In this document: piece by piece, positions 1 to 8,543 of the stretch
Numbering within the stretch: the first letter of the stretch is position 1
How the letters are laid out: the number at the start of each line of letters is the position of its first letter
From: Alistipes sp.
Lineage (GTDB): Bacteria; Bacteroidota; Bacteroidia; Bacteroidales; Rikenellaceae
Reading direction: 5' to 3'
Length of the DNA: 64,000 nt
NCBI GenBank assembly: GCA_020026375.1
Contig: JAHHQN010000007.1
Span: 21,119 to 85,118 of the forward strand
The notes under the pieces: model-generated
What the model saw: the letters and a program-made list of their open reading frames with translations, nothing else
Databases searched by the model: none
Told to the model about the DNA's origin: nothing
Position numbers and translations under genes: made by a program

Positions 1-844
1 TGTCGATAATCGTCTTTCTCAGGAGATTGTCCTGCGCCGCAACGACAATGCCTACTGGCGGGCATTGACCACAGAGTCTCCCTATGCCGATGTGCGCAGT
101 CTGGCGCTGCGTATGTTGGCCGATAGTGGGGCTGTTTCGCCCGAGGAACTGCTTCGTGTAATGCAGACGGAGCGGTTTGCCACCACACGCACCGAGGCGC
201 TCCGCCTGCTCTCCTTGTCGGGCGATGAGGAGATGTTTGCCCGCGGTGTGCGCCTGGCGCTTGAGGACCGCTACGAACTGCTGCGTCGTCATGCCGCCAC
301 CTATGCCTGGCAGCTCGGACGTGAGGATCTGGTGCAGGAGGTGGCCGATGCGTGGGTGCGCGACAGCGAGTCGCAGCGTGTGGCCTATATCCTTCAGAAG
401 GGATTGCTGCTCATGCCTGATTCGGTGGCCGATGCGGCGCTGAAACGGGCGGTGAAGCAGTGGGGCGGCGGTTCCGAGACATTGTATGACGACCTTCGCA
501 GCCGCCTAGCCTCTTCGCGTGAGATGAAGCGCCAAGACCATGAGCGCCTGCTCCGCGGCACTTCGTTGCGTTTGCGCATTGCGGCACTTCGTTCCATGCG
601 CAACAACACCTACCACGAATATGTCGGCGACCTGCTCGATGTGCTCTCCAATGCAGGGGAGACCGACGAGTTGCGCCGGACCACAGCCGAGTGTCTGGGC
701 TGGTTCGTCCATACGCCCCGCCGCTCGGAGGTAGTGCTCCGTTGCCGCAGACTGTTGAAAACCCTGCACAGGAAGAGCTCGCTGCATGACGAACTGCAGC
801 AGACGATTCTGCGTCTCGAAGGAAAACATACGTCAATAAAATAA
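1..844 (+). CDS. HEAT-repeat protein, 5' end cut by window edge (paralogue of next gene)
   Basis: The frame is open from base 2 and ends at TAA 842-844, so the true start lies outside the window; the TTG at 65 is only an internal codon. The visible part is about 280 residues of alpha-helical HEAT-like repeats. It aligns along its whole length with the C-terminal half of the next gene: the pairs DRYELLRRHA / DPYELTRRLS, LRRTTAECLGWF / LRVAVLEALGWF and the following RCRRLL / HCCERL repeat in the same order and spacing. I infer that the missing N-terminus is a C25-like peptidase domain as in the neighbour, but that cannot be seen here. The two genes are 9 bp apart and probably cotranscribed. Confidence 0.75.
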   Translation, partial: VDNRLSQEIVLRRNDNAYWRALTTESPYADVRSLALRMLADSGAVSPEELLRVMQTERFATTRTEALRLLSLSGDEEMFARGVRLALEDRYELLRRHAATYAWQLGREDLVQEVADAWVRDSESQRVAYILQKGLLLMPDSVADAALKRAVKQWGGGSETLYDDLRSRLASSREMKRQDHERLLRGTSLRLRIAALRSMRNNTYHEYVGDLLDVLSNAGETDELRRTTAECLGWFVHTPRRSEVVLRCRRLLKTLHRKSSLHDELQQTILRLEGKHTSIK

Positions 845-853
845 AACCGTTGA

Positions 854-3046
854 ATGATGAAGAAAAAAATATTGATTCTTTTGGGGCTTCTCGGTCTTCC
901 CGTCTGCCTGACGGCTGCACCTCATGTGGTCGTTCCGTCGGTGAAAAGTCCCACTACATTTGCCGTCTTTGTCGATGCACGCAGCTATCGTGAGGCGCAG
1001 ACCGAAATCGATGCCTATCGTGCCGTTCTGGAACAGGAGCGTCTGGGTACCTATCTTCTGGTCGAGGAGTGGGCATCGCCCGAAGCGGTGCGCGAGGAGA
1101 TTGTCCGTCTGAAGAACAGCCGTTCGCCCATCGAGGGTGCCGTGTTCATCGGCGATATCCCCATTCCCATGATTCGTGATGCCCAGCATCTGACCTCGGC
1201 ATTCAAGGCCGACCAGCAGCGTGACTGGAAATCGACTTCGGTTCCTTCCGACCGTTTCTACGATGATCTCGATCTGCAATTCGACTTTCTGAAACGCGAT
1301 GCCGATCAGCCACTCTATTTCTACTACTCGCTTTCGCCCGCCTCGCCGCAGTATATCTCTTCGGATCTCTACACGGCTCGTATCCGTCCGCCGCACCGCG
1401 AAGGGTGTGACCGTTATGCACTGCTGAGAGCCTATCTGCAGAAGGTGGTCAAGGCCCACACCGAAGAGAACGTGCTGGACAACATGCTGGTCTTCCGAGG
1501 CCACGGTTACAATTCGGAATCCTCGGAGGCGTGGATGGGCGAACAGTTCTCGTTGGGCGAGCAGCTGCCCCGACTCTTCCAGCCGCATCACAGCATTCGC
1601 TTCATCGATTTCGAGGACCGCTGGCCGATGAAACCCTATCTGTTGGAGAAAATGGAGCAGCCCGATGTTGATGTGGCACTGTGCCACCATCACGGTGCTC
1701 CCGATGTGCAGTACTTCAACGGCTATCTCAACGCTTCGGATGTCAAGACTTCGATTGAGAATATCCGTCTTTATCTGCGCAGCAAACTCGACGGCAATGA
1801 CGAGTATGAGCAGACCAAGTCCTATTTCATGTCGCGCTGGGGGGTTCCCGAAGCGTGGTGCGAGGTGTCCGATTCGCTGCGTGTGGCGGATTCGATCTAC
1901 AACTATGCGCTGGACCTTCACGTTGAGGAGTTGCACACACGTCGGATGAATCCGCGTTTTGTGATGCTCGATGCCTGCTTCAACGGCTCGTTCCATCTCG
2001 ACGATTGTGTGGCTTCGAGCTATATCTTCGGTGAGGGCAACACGCTGATTGTACAGGGTAACAGCGTCAATGCCTTGCAGGACAAATGGCCCGACAGATA
2101 CATCGGCCTGCTGGATTGTGGTGTGCGAGTGGGACAGTGGGGACGTCATGTCCACTATCTGGAGACCCATCTGATTGGAGACCCGACCTACCGCTTTGCC
2201 AACCGCTCGCTGCCCGATACCGATTTGGGTACGAATCTGGTGACCCGCTGCGGCGATACGAAGTATTGGTTGCGCCTGGCCGATGATGCCTCACCTGCCG
2301 ATGTCGAGGCCATGGCACTGCGCCGCCTGGGTGAATGTGGTTATGCGCACTACGACGAATTGCTTTATGACAGGTTTTGCCGTTCGAAGTATGCCGCCGT
2401 ACGTCTCGAGGCGCTGACACTGATGCGCAACGGTCTTTCGGAACATTTTGTCGATGCATTGCACCGTGCGGCAGCAGATCCCTATGAACTGACCCGCCGT
2501 TTGTCAGCATTGTGGATGGGACAGTGCGGTGACGAGAGACTGATTCCCTCTGTGGTGGAATCCCAGATTGGAGAGAACATCTCCCGTCGTGTGGCCTTCC
2601 AGACTCAGGAGGCAGTGCCGCTTTTCAACAGGTCGAAAATTTCCGAGGAGTTCAAGCGCCGCTATGCCGCCAAACCCTATCTCTATGAAGGAGAGAAACG
2701 GCTCTCGCTGATGCTCCGTAATATCGAAAAATCCGCACAACGTTTGGATGAGACGGCGGCAAAAGTGGCAGATACCGCACTCTCCTTGTCGCGCCGTGTT
2801 CGAGAAATCCGCTATTTCCGCAATTATAACCACCATGAGCGTGTACCCTGGCTGCTCGGTATTGCCGAAGATGCGTCACAGCCCGAAGAGCTGCGTGTGG
2901 CGGTGCTCGAGGCATTGGGCTGGTTCCGCACTTCGTGGCAGCGTTCCAATATCCGTCATTGCTGTGAGCGTCTGGTCGGAAGCGATGCTCCCGAAGCCGT
3001 GAGAGCGGAGGCGGAAAAGACCCTCAACCGTCTGAAACCTTTCTGA
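854..3046 (+). CDS. Secreted C25 (gingipain-like) cysteine peptidase with C-terminal HEAT repeats
   Basis: 730 residues with a signal peptide (basic MMKKK, hydrophobic core, cleavage likely after the Ala pair near residue 22). Residues about 35-400 resemble the gingipain/C25 fold: VFIGDIPIPMI at 97-107, PSDRFYDDLD at 131-140, and ACFNGSF with the candidate nucleophile Cys375, matching the ACVNGDF block of gingipains. The catalytic His is either His279/280 (CHHHG) or His217 (RGHG). Residues about 470-730 are HEAT-like repeats shared with the upstream partial gene. No type IX sorting domain is visible at the C-terminus. The product is expected in the periplasm or at the surface; the substrate is unknown. 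Transcription ends at a long hairpin at 3062-3103. Confidence 0.7.
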   Translation: MMKKKILILLGLLGLPVCLTAAPHVVVPSVKSPTTFAVFVDARSYREAQTEIDAYRAVLEQERLGTYLLVEEWASPEAVREEIVRLKNSRSPIEGAVFIGDIPIPMIRDAQHLTSAFKADQQRDWKSTSVPSDRFYDDLDLQFDFLKRDADQPLYFYYSLSPASPQYISSDLYTARIRPPHREGCDRYALLRAYLQKVVKAHTEENVLDNMLVFRGHGYNSESSEAWMGEQFSLGEQLPRLFQPHHSIRFIDFEDRWPMKPYLLEKMEQPDVDVALCHHHGAPDVQYFNGYLNASDVKTSIENIRLYLRSKLDGNDEYEQTKSYFMSRWGVPEAWCEVSDSLRVADSIYNYALDLHVEELHTRRMNPRFVMLDACFNGSFHLDDCVASSYIFGEGNTLIVQGNSVNALQDKWPDRYIGLLDCGVRVGQWGRHVHYLETHLIGDPTYRFANRSLPDTDLGTNLVTRCGDTKYWLRLADDASPADVEAMALRRLGECGYAHYDELLYDRFCRSKYAAVRLEALTLMRNGLSEHFVDALHRAAADPYELTRRLSALWMGQCGDERLIPSVVESQIGENISRRVAFQTQEAVPLFNRSKISEEFKRRYAAKPYLYEGEKRLSLMLRNIEKSAQRLDETAAKVADTALSLSRRVREIRYFRNYNHHERVPWLLGIAEDASQPEELRVAVLEALGWFRTSWQRSNIRHCCERLVGSDAPEAVRAEAEKTLNRLKPF

Positions 3047-3061
3047 TTCAAGAGTAGAAAA

Positions 3062-3103
3062 CAACAGGAGCGGGTGACTTGAAAAAGTCACCCGCTCCTG
3101 TTG
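3062..3103. terminator. Bidirectional terminator between convergent units
   Basis: A perfect 19-bp inverted repeat (3062-3080 and 3085-3103) with a 4-base GAAA loop lies between the + strand protease gene and the convergent thiD gene. It can end transcription from both sides, although the T-tracts are weak. Confidence 0.75.
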
Positions 3104-3114
3104 CATTTACCGGA

Positions 3115-3930
3115 TTACTCCCAGAAATTGAAGAAATGGTGCACGGGACCGTGGCCGTGACCGATTTGATACTCGGCACCTTTCACGATGGCCGAATTGA
3201 TGTAGTCCTTGGCGTGACGGGCGGCATCGTTGAGTGATTCGCCGTGTGCCAGAAAGGCGGCAAAGGCCGACGAGAGGGTACAGCCCGTACCGTGGGTGTT
3301 GGGGGTGTCGAGACGGCGCGACGTGAGCGGCAGCAGTTCGTCGGTTTCGGCATTGTAGAAGATGTCGGTCAACTCCTCGTCGTGGAGGTGTCCGGCCTTG
3401 AGCAGCACCGATACCTGTCGGTTGCACGACAACTCCTTCGCCACACGTGGCAAATCCGCCTGCCGTTCGATTTTGCTGCCCAGCAGGATTTCCGCTTCGG
3501 GAATGTTGGGGGTGATGACACGGGCATACGGCACCAGCTCGTGGCGCAGCGTGGCAACCGCCTCTTCCTGCAAGAGGGGGTCGCCCGATGTGGCCACCAT
3601 GACGGGGTCCAGCACGATGTTCTTCACTTTGTACTGCTCGAGGGTCTTCTTCACCGAGAGAATCAGCTCCGAGGAGTGGAGCATGCCGATTTTCACGGCA
3701 TCGACTCCGATGTCGTCAATCACCGAATGTATCTGTCCGGTCACGAAGTCCACGGGAATGGGGTGTACGCCCGTCACACCGACGGTGTTCTCGTCCACCA
3801 CGGCCACGATGGCCGACATGCCGTAGCAGCCCAGTGCCGAAAAGGTCTTCAAATCGGCCTGAATACCGGCACCTCCGCTGGGGTCGCTGCCGGCAATGGT
3901 TAAAGCTCTGTGATATTGTCTTTTCATCAT
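3115..3930 (-). CDS. thiD: Hydroxymethylpyrimidine / phosphomethylpyrimidine kinase ThiD
   Basis: 271 residues, ribokinase fold. It phosphorylates HMP and then HMP-P to HMP-PP, the pyrimidine donor for thiamin phosphate synthesis. Visible family motifs are TIAGSDPSGGAGIQADLK near the N-terminus, VLDPVMVATSG mid-protein, and the anion-hole/catalytic DTPNTHGTGCTLSSA near residue 225. I take the ATG at 3928-3930: it overlaps the tenA stop as ATGA (typical translational coupling), and the longer open frame to 3984 lies inside tenA. It is the last gene of the thiamin operon. Without thiC nearby, ThiD probably acts on salvaged HMP made available by TenA or uptake. Confidence 0.95.
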   Translation of the reverse strand: MMKRQYHRALTIAGSDPSGGAGIQADLKTFSALGCYGMSAIVAVVDENTVGVTGVHPIPVDFVTGQIHSVIDDIGVDAVKIGMLHSSELILSVKKTLEQYKVKNIVLDPVMVATSGDPLLQEEAVATLRHELVPYARVITPNIPEAEILLGSKIERQADLPRVAKELSCNRQVSVLLKAGHLHDEELTDIFYNAETDELLPLTSRRLDTPNTHGTGCTLSSAFAAFLAHGESLNDAARHAKDYINSAIVKGAEYQIGHGHGPVHHFFNFWE

Positions 3931-4589
3931 AATGAATCTTTTTGAGGTGACGGAGTCTGCCAGGCTTCCTCCCACATGCCCCATTCGGCACGGGTACAGT
4001 CGACGAACAGACGGGTCATGCGTTCGCGCAGATCGTTGTCGGCTTGAGCGGCCAGCTGGTCGCAGATGTCGATGGCCAGAAGCGTGTCGGCATGAAAGTC
4101 TTTATCGGCATAGGTTTCAATCCACGGACGGTAGGGGTTCCGTGTGTGGGCGGCACTCATTTGGAGAATGGTGTCACCCACACGCTGGTAGACCCAGAAG
4201 CAGGGCAGTGAGGCGACCGCTTCCAACTCTACCGCCCGGTCCATCTGACTCCTTTGCAGGGCGATGTAGTGGGCGCAGGCTGCCCCCATTTCCGTTGTCG
4301 CCGGTCGCTCTCCTCCCAGAAAATGCTCGTGGAGAGCCTCCTCGACGGCGATTCCCGCCTGCGAGAAACGCTCGTAGGCAGCCCTGTGACCGGGGGCAGT
4401 CAGGCGTTGTGCCGTGTGTGCCATCAGAGGCCCGTAGGCTGCAAGGTAGAGTGCGTCCTGTCGCAGGTAGTGGCGGAACTTGTAGTCGGGTAATGTACCC
4501 GAAGCCAGCTCGCCGATGAAGGGGTGGCCGATAATCTGCCGATAGACAGGCGCGGCCTCACGCCATGCCCGAAGACTCCATCGTTCCAT
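3927..4589 (-). CDS. tenA: Aminopyrimidine aminohydrolase / thiaminase II TenA
   Basis: 220 residues, the usual TenA length. TenA hydrolyses aminopyrimidine breakdown products of thiamin (and thiamin itself) to HMP. The catalytic Cys is Cys130 in ASLPCFWVYQ, the active-site Asp is Asp45 in YLRQDALYL, and a C-terminal Glu lies in the RAEWGMWEEAW block. It starts 2 bp after the methyltransferase gene and overlaps thiD by 4 bp. Next to thiD it forms a pyrimidine salvage pair, which matters because the operon has no thiC. Confidence 0.93.
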   Translation of the reverse strand: MERWSLRAWREAAPVYRQIIGHPFIGELASGTLPDYKFRHYLRQDALYLAAYGPLMAHTAQRLTAPGHRAAYERFSQAGIAVEEALHEHFLGGERPATTEMGAACAHYIALQRSQMDRAVELEAVASLPCFWVYQRVGDTILQMSAAHTRNPYRPWIETYADKDFHADTLLAIDICDQLAAQADNDLRERMTRLFVDCTRAEWGMWEEAWQTPSPQKDSL

Positions 4590-4591
4590 GG

Positions 4592-5293
4592 TTAGCGTTT
4601 GTAAGCGGTGATGGCCACATAGTCGCCCCTGTCATATCCCTCCTGAGGCTGCTCCTCCTGAAGGTCGGAGTAGAGCGGGTGGGTGGTGAGGGTCTGTGCG
4701 AAGCTTAAATCCTCGAATCCCGCCTTCTGGAGATATTCTGTCTTCTCGCGTGTGGTGCGCCAGTTGGCCACATTCACAAACTCGATGGGATAGGGGTTGG
4801 GCGGATATACACCCTCCAGAAGGGGGTGCTCCCAGGTACCGAGAGCCTTTGCCAGGTTATACATCGTGCCGTAGGTACTCTCTTTGGGTACGTCAATCAA
4901 TATGATGCGGCCGCCCTTCTTGAGCGAACGGTAGGCCTTGGCGATGACCCCTTCCAGATCGGTGATGTAGCTCGGTGTGCCGTTGAAGAGGAGGGTGTCG
5001 TAGACACCGTCGCCGAAATCGGCCTCCTCGGCGGTGGCGATGGTGACCTTCATGCCGCGTTTGCGTGCGATGTCGGCCATGCCGCATGAGGGTTCTATGC
5101 CCTCGTCGACAGTGATGCCGTATTCCTTTTTCATGATGGACTCGAAGAGTCCGCTGCCGCAGCCTACCGACAGTGTGCGTCCGCAATCCTTCAGCACCTC
5201 TGCCACCAGATTGACTTCCGAGTAGAGGACATTACGGTTGTCCAAAAACCATGCATCGTATGCCGATGCGTATTCATCAAATCCTTTGCCCAT
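4592..5293 (-). CDS. Class I SAM-dependent methyltransferase in the thiamin operon
   Basis: 233 residues. The Rossmann-type SAM-binding motif I is LSVGCGSGLFE at about 41-51, followed by an acidic residue ending strand 2 (DEGIEPS), motif II-like YDTLLFNGTPSYI, and GGRIILIDVPK after strand 5. This is a small-molecule-type methyltransferase; its substrate cannot be told from the sequence. It sits between thiF (18 bp) and tenA (2 bp), so it is clearly transcribed with the thi genes under the TPP riboswitch. A role in thiamin metabolism, repair or detoxification is only inferred from that. UbiE/MenG is the main alternative class, but the operon position argues against it. Confidence 0.85.
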   Translation of the reverse strand: MGKGFDEYASAYDAWFLDNRNVLYSEVNLVAEVLKDCGRTLSVGCGSGLFESIMKKEYGITVDEGIEPSCGMADIARKRGMKVTIATAEEADFGDGVYDTLLFNGTPSYITDLEGVIAKAYRSLKKGGRIILIDVPKESTYGTMYNLAKALGTWEHPLLEGVYPPNPYPIEFVNVANWRTTREKTEYLQKAGFEDLSFAQTLTTHPLYSDLQEEQPQEGYDRGDYVAITAYKR

Positions 5294-5311
5294 ATTTTCA
5301 GGTAAATTGTG

Positions 5312-6010
5312 TTATAGTTCCATGATGTCTGTTTCGAGACTTTTGGTGTTGATTCTGAAAAGCCGTCCGTCCAGCGAATCGCCGAAGCCCACGATGTATT
5401 TGATGGCTTCGGAGGCCTGCAACGTGCCGATGATGCCGGGCAGCGTGCCGAGTACCCCCTGCGGAGCGGCCTTTCTGAGAGTCAGCTCTTCGCGGTCGGG
5501 ATAGAGGTAGGAGTAGCTGATGCCTTTCCTGCCGTTGAAGATGGTCACCTGTCCCGTGAAGTCGCCGATGGCTCCGTGAACCCATGCCCGTCCGGTTTCT
5601 CGGCATACGTCGTCGAGCAGATAACGGGTGGCGAAGTTGTCGCAGCAGTCGATAATCAGGTCATACTTGCCGATAATCTCCCTTGCGTTCTGTGGGGTGA
5701 TGCCGTCGTTGTAACACTCCGTGGTGGTGAGTGACGAGAGAGCCTTGAGCCGCAAATAGGCCATCTCGCACTTCTTCATGCCCACCTCGCTTTCCGAGTA
5801 GAGTATCTGCCGCTGGAGGTTCGACACCGACACCCTGTCGGGGTCGGCCAGTCCGATGTGACCCACGCCTGCGGCCGTGAGGTAGAGGGCCGCGGCGCTG
5901 CCCAGTCCGCCGACCCCCACGATGAGTACCGACGAGCGTTGGAGTCGGCGCTGTCCCTCCTCTCCGATTTCGGGCAGCATTGTCTGTCGCGAATATCTTT
6001 GTAAGTCCAT
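5312..6010 (-). CDS. thiF: ThiF/MoeB-family ThiS adenylyltransferase lacking zinc cysteines
   Basis: 232 residues from the ATG at 6008-6010, which starts MDLQRYSRQTMLPEIG, the normal family start; an upstream ATG would overlap thiH. E1-like enzyme that adenylates the C-terminal Gly of ThiS. Seen: nucleotide-binding VGVGGLGSA near residue 35, NLQRQILY, the DCCDNFATRYLLDD block with catalytic Asp, and IIGTLQASEAIKYI. Unusually, the two CxxC zinc pairs of the E. coli-type enzyme are missing (YSYLYPD where CYRCLYP is usual), as is the cysteine that forms the acyl-disulfide with ThiS. It lies 11 bp after thiH. Confidence 0.9.
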   Translation of the reverse strand: MDLQRYSRQTMLPEIGEEGQRRLQRSSVLIVGVGGLGSAAALYLTAAGVGHIGLADPDRVSVSNLQRQILYSESEVGMKKCEMAYLRLKALSSLTTTECYNDGITPQNAREIIGKYDLIIDCCDNFATRYLLDDVCRETGRAWVHGAIGDFTGQVTIFNGRKGISYSYLYPDREELTLRKAAPQGVLGTLPGIIGTLQASEAIKYIVGFGDSLDGRLFRINTKSLETDIMEL

Positions 6011-6021
6011 TGCAGTGCCGT

Positions 6022-7131
6022 TTAGTCGAAAACCTTGTCCCAGTCTTTCCACACCACTTCATATCCCTTTTGACGGATATCGTCGGCCACTTGGGCCGGG
6101 GTGCGCTCGTCGCTGATGTGGAACTGTTCGAGTGAGGTGGGGCATGAACTGTAACCTCCCGGATCGGTCTTCGAGCCTGCGCTTACCGACGTTACGCCCA
6201 GCGAGAGCATATTGTTTCTGAAGTCGGCCGCCTCGCGTGTGGAGTAGGAGATGTCGACATCGTGATCGAAGATTCTGAACGCGAAGGTCACTTGTGCCAG
6301 CTCGCGGTCGCTCATCACCACATTGGGCTGGAAATGTCCCTCGGAGGGACGCATGCGCGGGAAGTTGACGCTGTAACGTGTCTTCCAGTAGTGTTTGCGC
6401 AGGTAGCACAGATGGAGGGCCATCATCGTCACGTCGGTTCGCCACTCTTCCAGACCTATCAGCACACCCATGCCGATTTTATGCACACCGGCCTGTCCCA
6501 TGCGGTCGAAACCGTTGACACGCCAGTCGAAGTTGGCCTTCATGCCTGCCGGGTGGTAGATGTTGTAGTTCTTGCGGTTGTAGGTCTCCTGAAAGCAGAC
6601 CACGCCGTTGAGTCCCGAGAGGGTCAGCCGTCGGTAATCCTCGGCCGAGAGGGGCATCACCTCCATGGTGAGGTTGTTGAAGTAGGGGCGGCAGACCTGC
6701 AACGCCTTTTCGAGATAGTCGACACCTGCGGCACGGGGATTCTCGCCGGAGACCAGCAGGAGGTTTTCGAATGGTCCGAGTGCTCTGATGGCCTTACATT
6801 CGTTCTCTATCTGTTCGGGAGTGAGTATGACACGCGCTATCTTGTTGTGGCGGTTGAAACCGCAGTAGACACACGAGTTGGTGCAGGAGTTGGTGATATA
6901 CATGGGTATATACATCGATATCGTCTTGCCGAATCGTTCGAGGGTGTATTTCCGGCTCAGGCGGGCCATCGGCTCGAGATAGTCTGCTGCCGCCGGCGAT
7001 ACGAGAGCCATGAAGTCGTCGAGTGTCAGATGCTCCTTGCCCAGGGCGCACTCCACATCGTGACGGGTTTTGCTCAGGATTCGCTGCGTGGTCTGCTCCC
7101 AATCATATTTCGCTAATTCGTCTGAAAACAT
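6022..7131 (-). CDS. thiH: 2-iminoacetate synthase ThiH (radical SAM)
   Basis: 369 residues. Oxygen-sensitive radical SAM enzyme that cleaves tyrosine to p-cresol and dehydroglycine (2-iminoacetate) for the thiazole ring. The [4Fe-4S] cysteines are Cys83, Cys87 and Cys90 in TNSCTNSCVYCGFN. The C-terminal block SVSAGSKTDPGGYS is typical of ThiH. It starts 12 bp after thiG. A ThiH rather than a ThiO (glycine oxidase) fits an anaerobe. In Bacteroides-type operons thiC usually lies between thiG and thiH; here the two are directly adjacent. Confidence 0.95.
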   Translation of the reverse strand: MFSDELAKYDWEQTTQRILSKTRHDVECALGKEHLTLDDFMALVSPAAADYLEPMARLSRKYTLERFGKTISMYIPMYITNSCTNSCVYCGFNRHNKIARVILTPEQIENECKAIRALGPFENLLLVSGENPRAAGVDYLEKALQVCRPYFNNLTMEVMPLSAEDYRRLTLSGLNGVVCFQETYNRKNYNIYHPAGMKANFDWRVNGFDRMGQAGVHKIGMGVLIGLEEWRTDVTMMALHLCYLRKHYWKTRYSVNFPRMRPSEGHFQPNVVMSDRELAQVTFAFRIFDHDVDISYSTREAADFRNNMLSLGVTSVSAGSKTDPGGYSSCPTSLEQFHISDERTPAQVADDIRQKGYEVVWKDWDKVFD

Positions 7132-7143
7132 GATTCGTGGGGT

Positions 7144-7920
7144 TTAGTCGAGGAATGAGGTGAGAGGTGACGATGCCGAAGCCGACATGTCGGAACTGCT
7201 GACGCTGCCCAGACCGGCCTCGTAGGCTCGACGGCCTGCCTCCACCGCCTGACGGAAGGCCTCGGCCATGCTTACGGGGTCACCGGCCACGGCGATGGCG
7301 GTGTTGACCAGCACGGCGTCGGCACCCATCTCCATGGCTTCGCAGGCGTGTGACGGTGCGCCCAGACCGGCATCGATGACCACGGGGACATTGCTCTGCT
7401 CGATGATGATTTTCAGCATCTCGCGGGTCACAAGACCCTTGTTGGTGCCGATGGGGGCTGCCAGCGGCATGACTGTGGCGGCGCCTGCTTCCTCCAGTCG
7501 TTTACACAGTACGGGATCGGCCTGTATGTAGGGCAGGACCACAAATCCCAGACGTGCCAGCTCCTCGGTGGCCTTGAGTGTCTCCACGGGGTCGGGCATG
7601 AGGTATTTGGGGTCGGGGTGGATTTCGAGCTTGATGAAGTTGGTCGAGAAGGCTTCGCGTGCCAGCTGTGCGGCAAGAACGGCCTCTTCGGCATTTCTCA
7701 CACCCGATGTGTTGGGCAGTATCTGTATGTCGGGCTGCATGATGTGGTGCAGCATGCTGTCTTCGGGATTCGACATGTCGATTCGTTTCATGGCCACGGT
7801 GACCATTTCCGAACCGGAGGCTTTCAGGGCCTGCGACATCAGCTCGTTGGAGCTGAACTTGCCGGTGCCCACAAACAGACGCGATGAGAATTTGCGTCCG
7901 CCGATGATTAAATCACTCAT
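7144..7920 (-). CDS. thiG: Thiazole synthase ThiG
   Basis: 258 residues, TIM barrel, usual length. It joins deoxyxylulose phosphate, dehydroglycine and ThiS-thiocarboxylate sulfur into the thiazole. The Schiff-base lysine is Lys97 in NFIKLEIHPD; the phosphate-binding stretches VMPLAAPIGTNKG and VLVNTAIAVAGDPVSMA are present. Its start overlaps the thiE stop by 4 bp (ATGA), so translation is probably coupled. Confidence 0.96.
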   Translation of the reverse strand: MSDLIIGGRKFSSRLFVGTGKFSSNELMSQALKASGSEMVTVAMKRIDMSNPEDSMLHHIMQPDIQILPNTSGVRNAEEAVLAAQLAREAFSTNFIKLEIHPDPKYLMPDPVETLKATEELARLGFVVLPYIQADPVLCKRLEEAGAATVMPLAAPIGTNKGLVTREMLKIIIEQSNVPVVIDAGLGAPSHACEAMEMGADAVLVNTAIAVAGDPVSMAEAFRQAVEAGRRAYEAGLGSVSSSDMSASASSPLTSFLD

Positions 7921-8543
7921 TTCTTGAAGTTGTTTATTCGTGTAACGATTTTGTTGGTTTCAGCCTGGGGGTCGGGAGCGTTGAGCAATGCCCCCGAGAG
8001 GGCTATTCCTGTCACTCCCGTCGAGAGGAGGGGGGCGATGTCGTCGGCCATGATGCCGCCGATGGCCACCGTCGGAATGTCGATACCGTTCTCGCGGCAG
8101 CGGCGCATGATGTCGATGTAGCCCTCCGTTCCCAAAATGGGACTGAGGTTCTTCTTGGTGGTGGTGTAGCGGAACGGTCCGATGCCGAGATAGTCGGCGC
8201 CGTCAGCCACTGCACGCGCCACATCTTCGAAGGTGTTGGCCGTGGCTCCGATAATGCAGCCCTGGCCCAGCATTTTGCGTGCCTGTGCTACGGGCATGTC
8301 GTTCTTGCCCAGATGGACACCGTCGGCCCCCAACTCTTTCACGAGTTCCACATGGTCGTCGATGATGAATGTGGCCCCATATTGGCGGCACAGTGCGCCG
8401 ATGCGTCTTCCTGTCCTGAGCAGCTCCTCTTCTGAGGCATCTTTCATGCGGAGCTGTATCCAGCGGCAGCCGCCTTCCAGCACCTGAAGCGTGGCCTGTT
8501 CCTCGTCGAAGCGTAGGGTATGGTGGGTTATGAATTGCAACAT
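7917..8543 (-). CDS. thiE: Thiamin-phosphate synthase ThiE
   Basis: 208 residues, TIM barrel. It couples HMP-PP with thiazole phosphate to thiamin phosphate. Seen: QLRMKD (diphosphate-binding), FIIDDHVELV where NDRVD is more usual, GVHLGKNDMP, YLGIGPFRYTTTKK with the catalytic-region lysines, and the phosphate loop VAIGGIMADDIAPLL. It overlaps the upstream TenI-like gene by 16 bp and thiG by 4 bp. Of the two ThiE-like proteins here, this one has the complete synthase motif set. Confidence 0.92.
   Translation of the reverse strand: MLQFITHHTLRFDEEQATLQVLEGGCRWIQLRMKDASEEELLRTGRRIGALCRQYGATFIIDDHVELVKELGADGVHLGKNDMPVAQARKMLGQGCIIGATANTFEDVARAVADGADYLGIGPFRYTTTKKNLSPILGTEGYIDIMRRCRENGIDIPTVAIGGIMADDIAPLLSTGVTGIALSGALLNAPDPQAETNKIVTRINNFKK

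Noticed and set aside
833..2170. 445-codon minus-strand open frame opposite the C25-like gene
   Set aside because: Shadow of the sense frame, which has the signal peptide and peptidase motifs.
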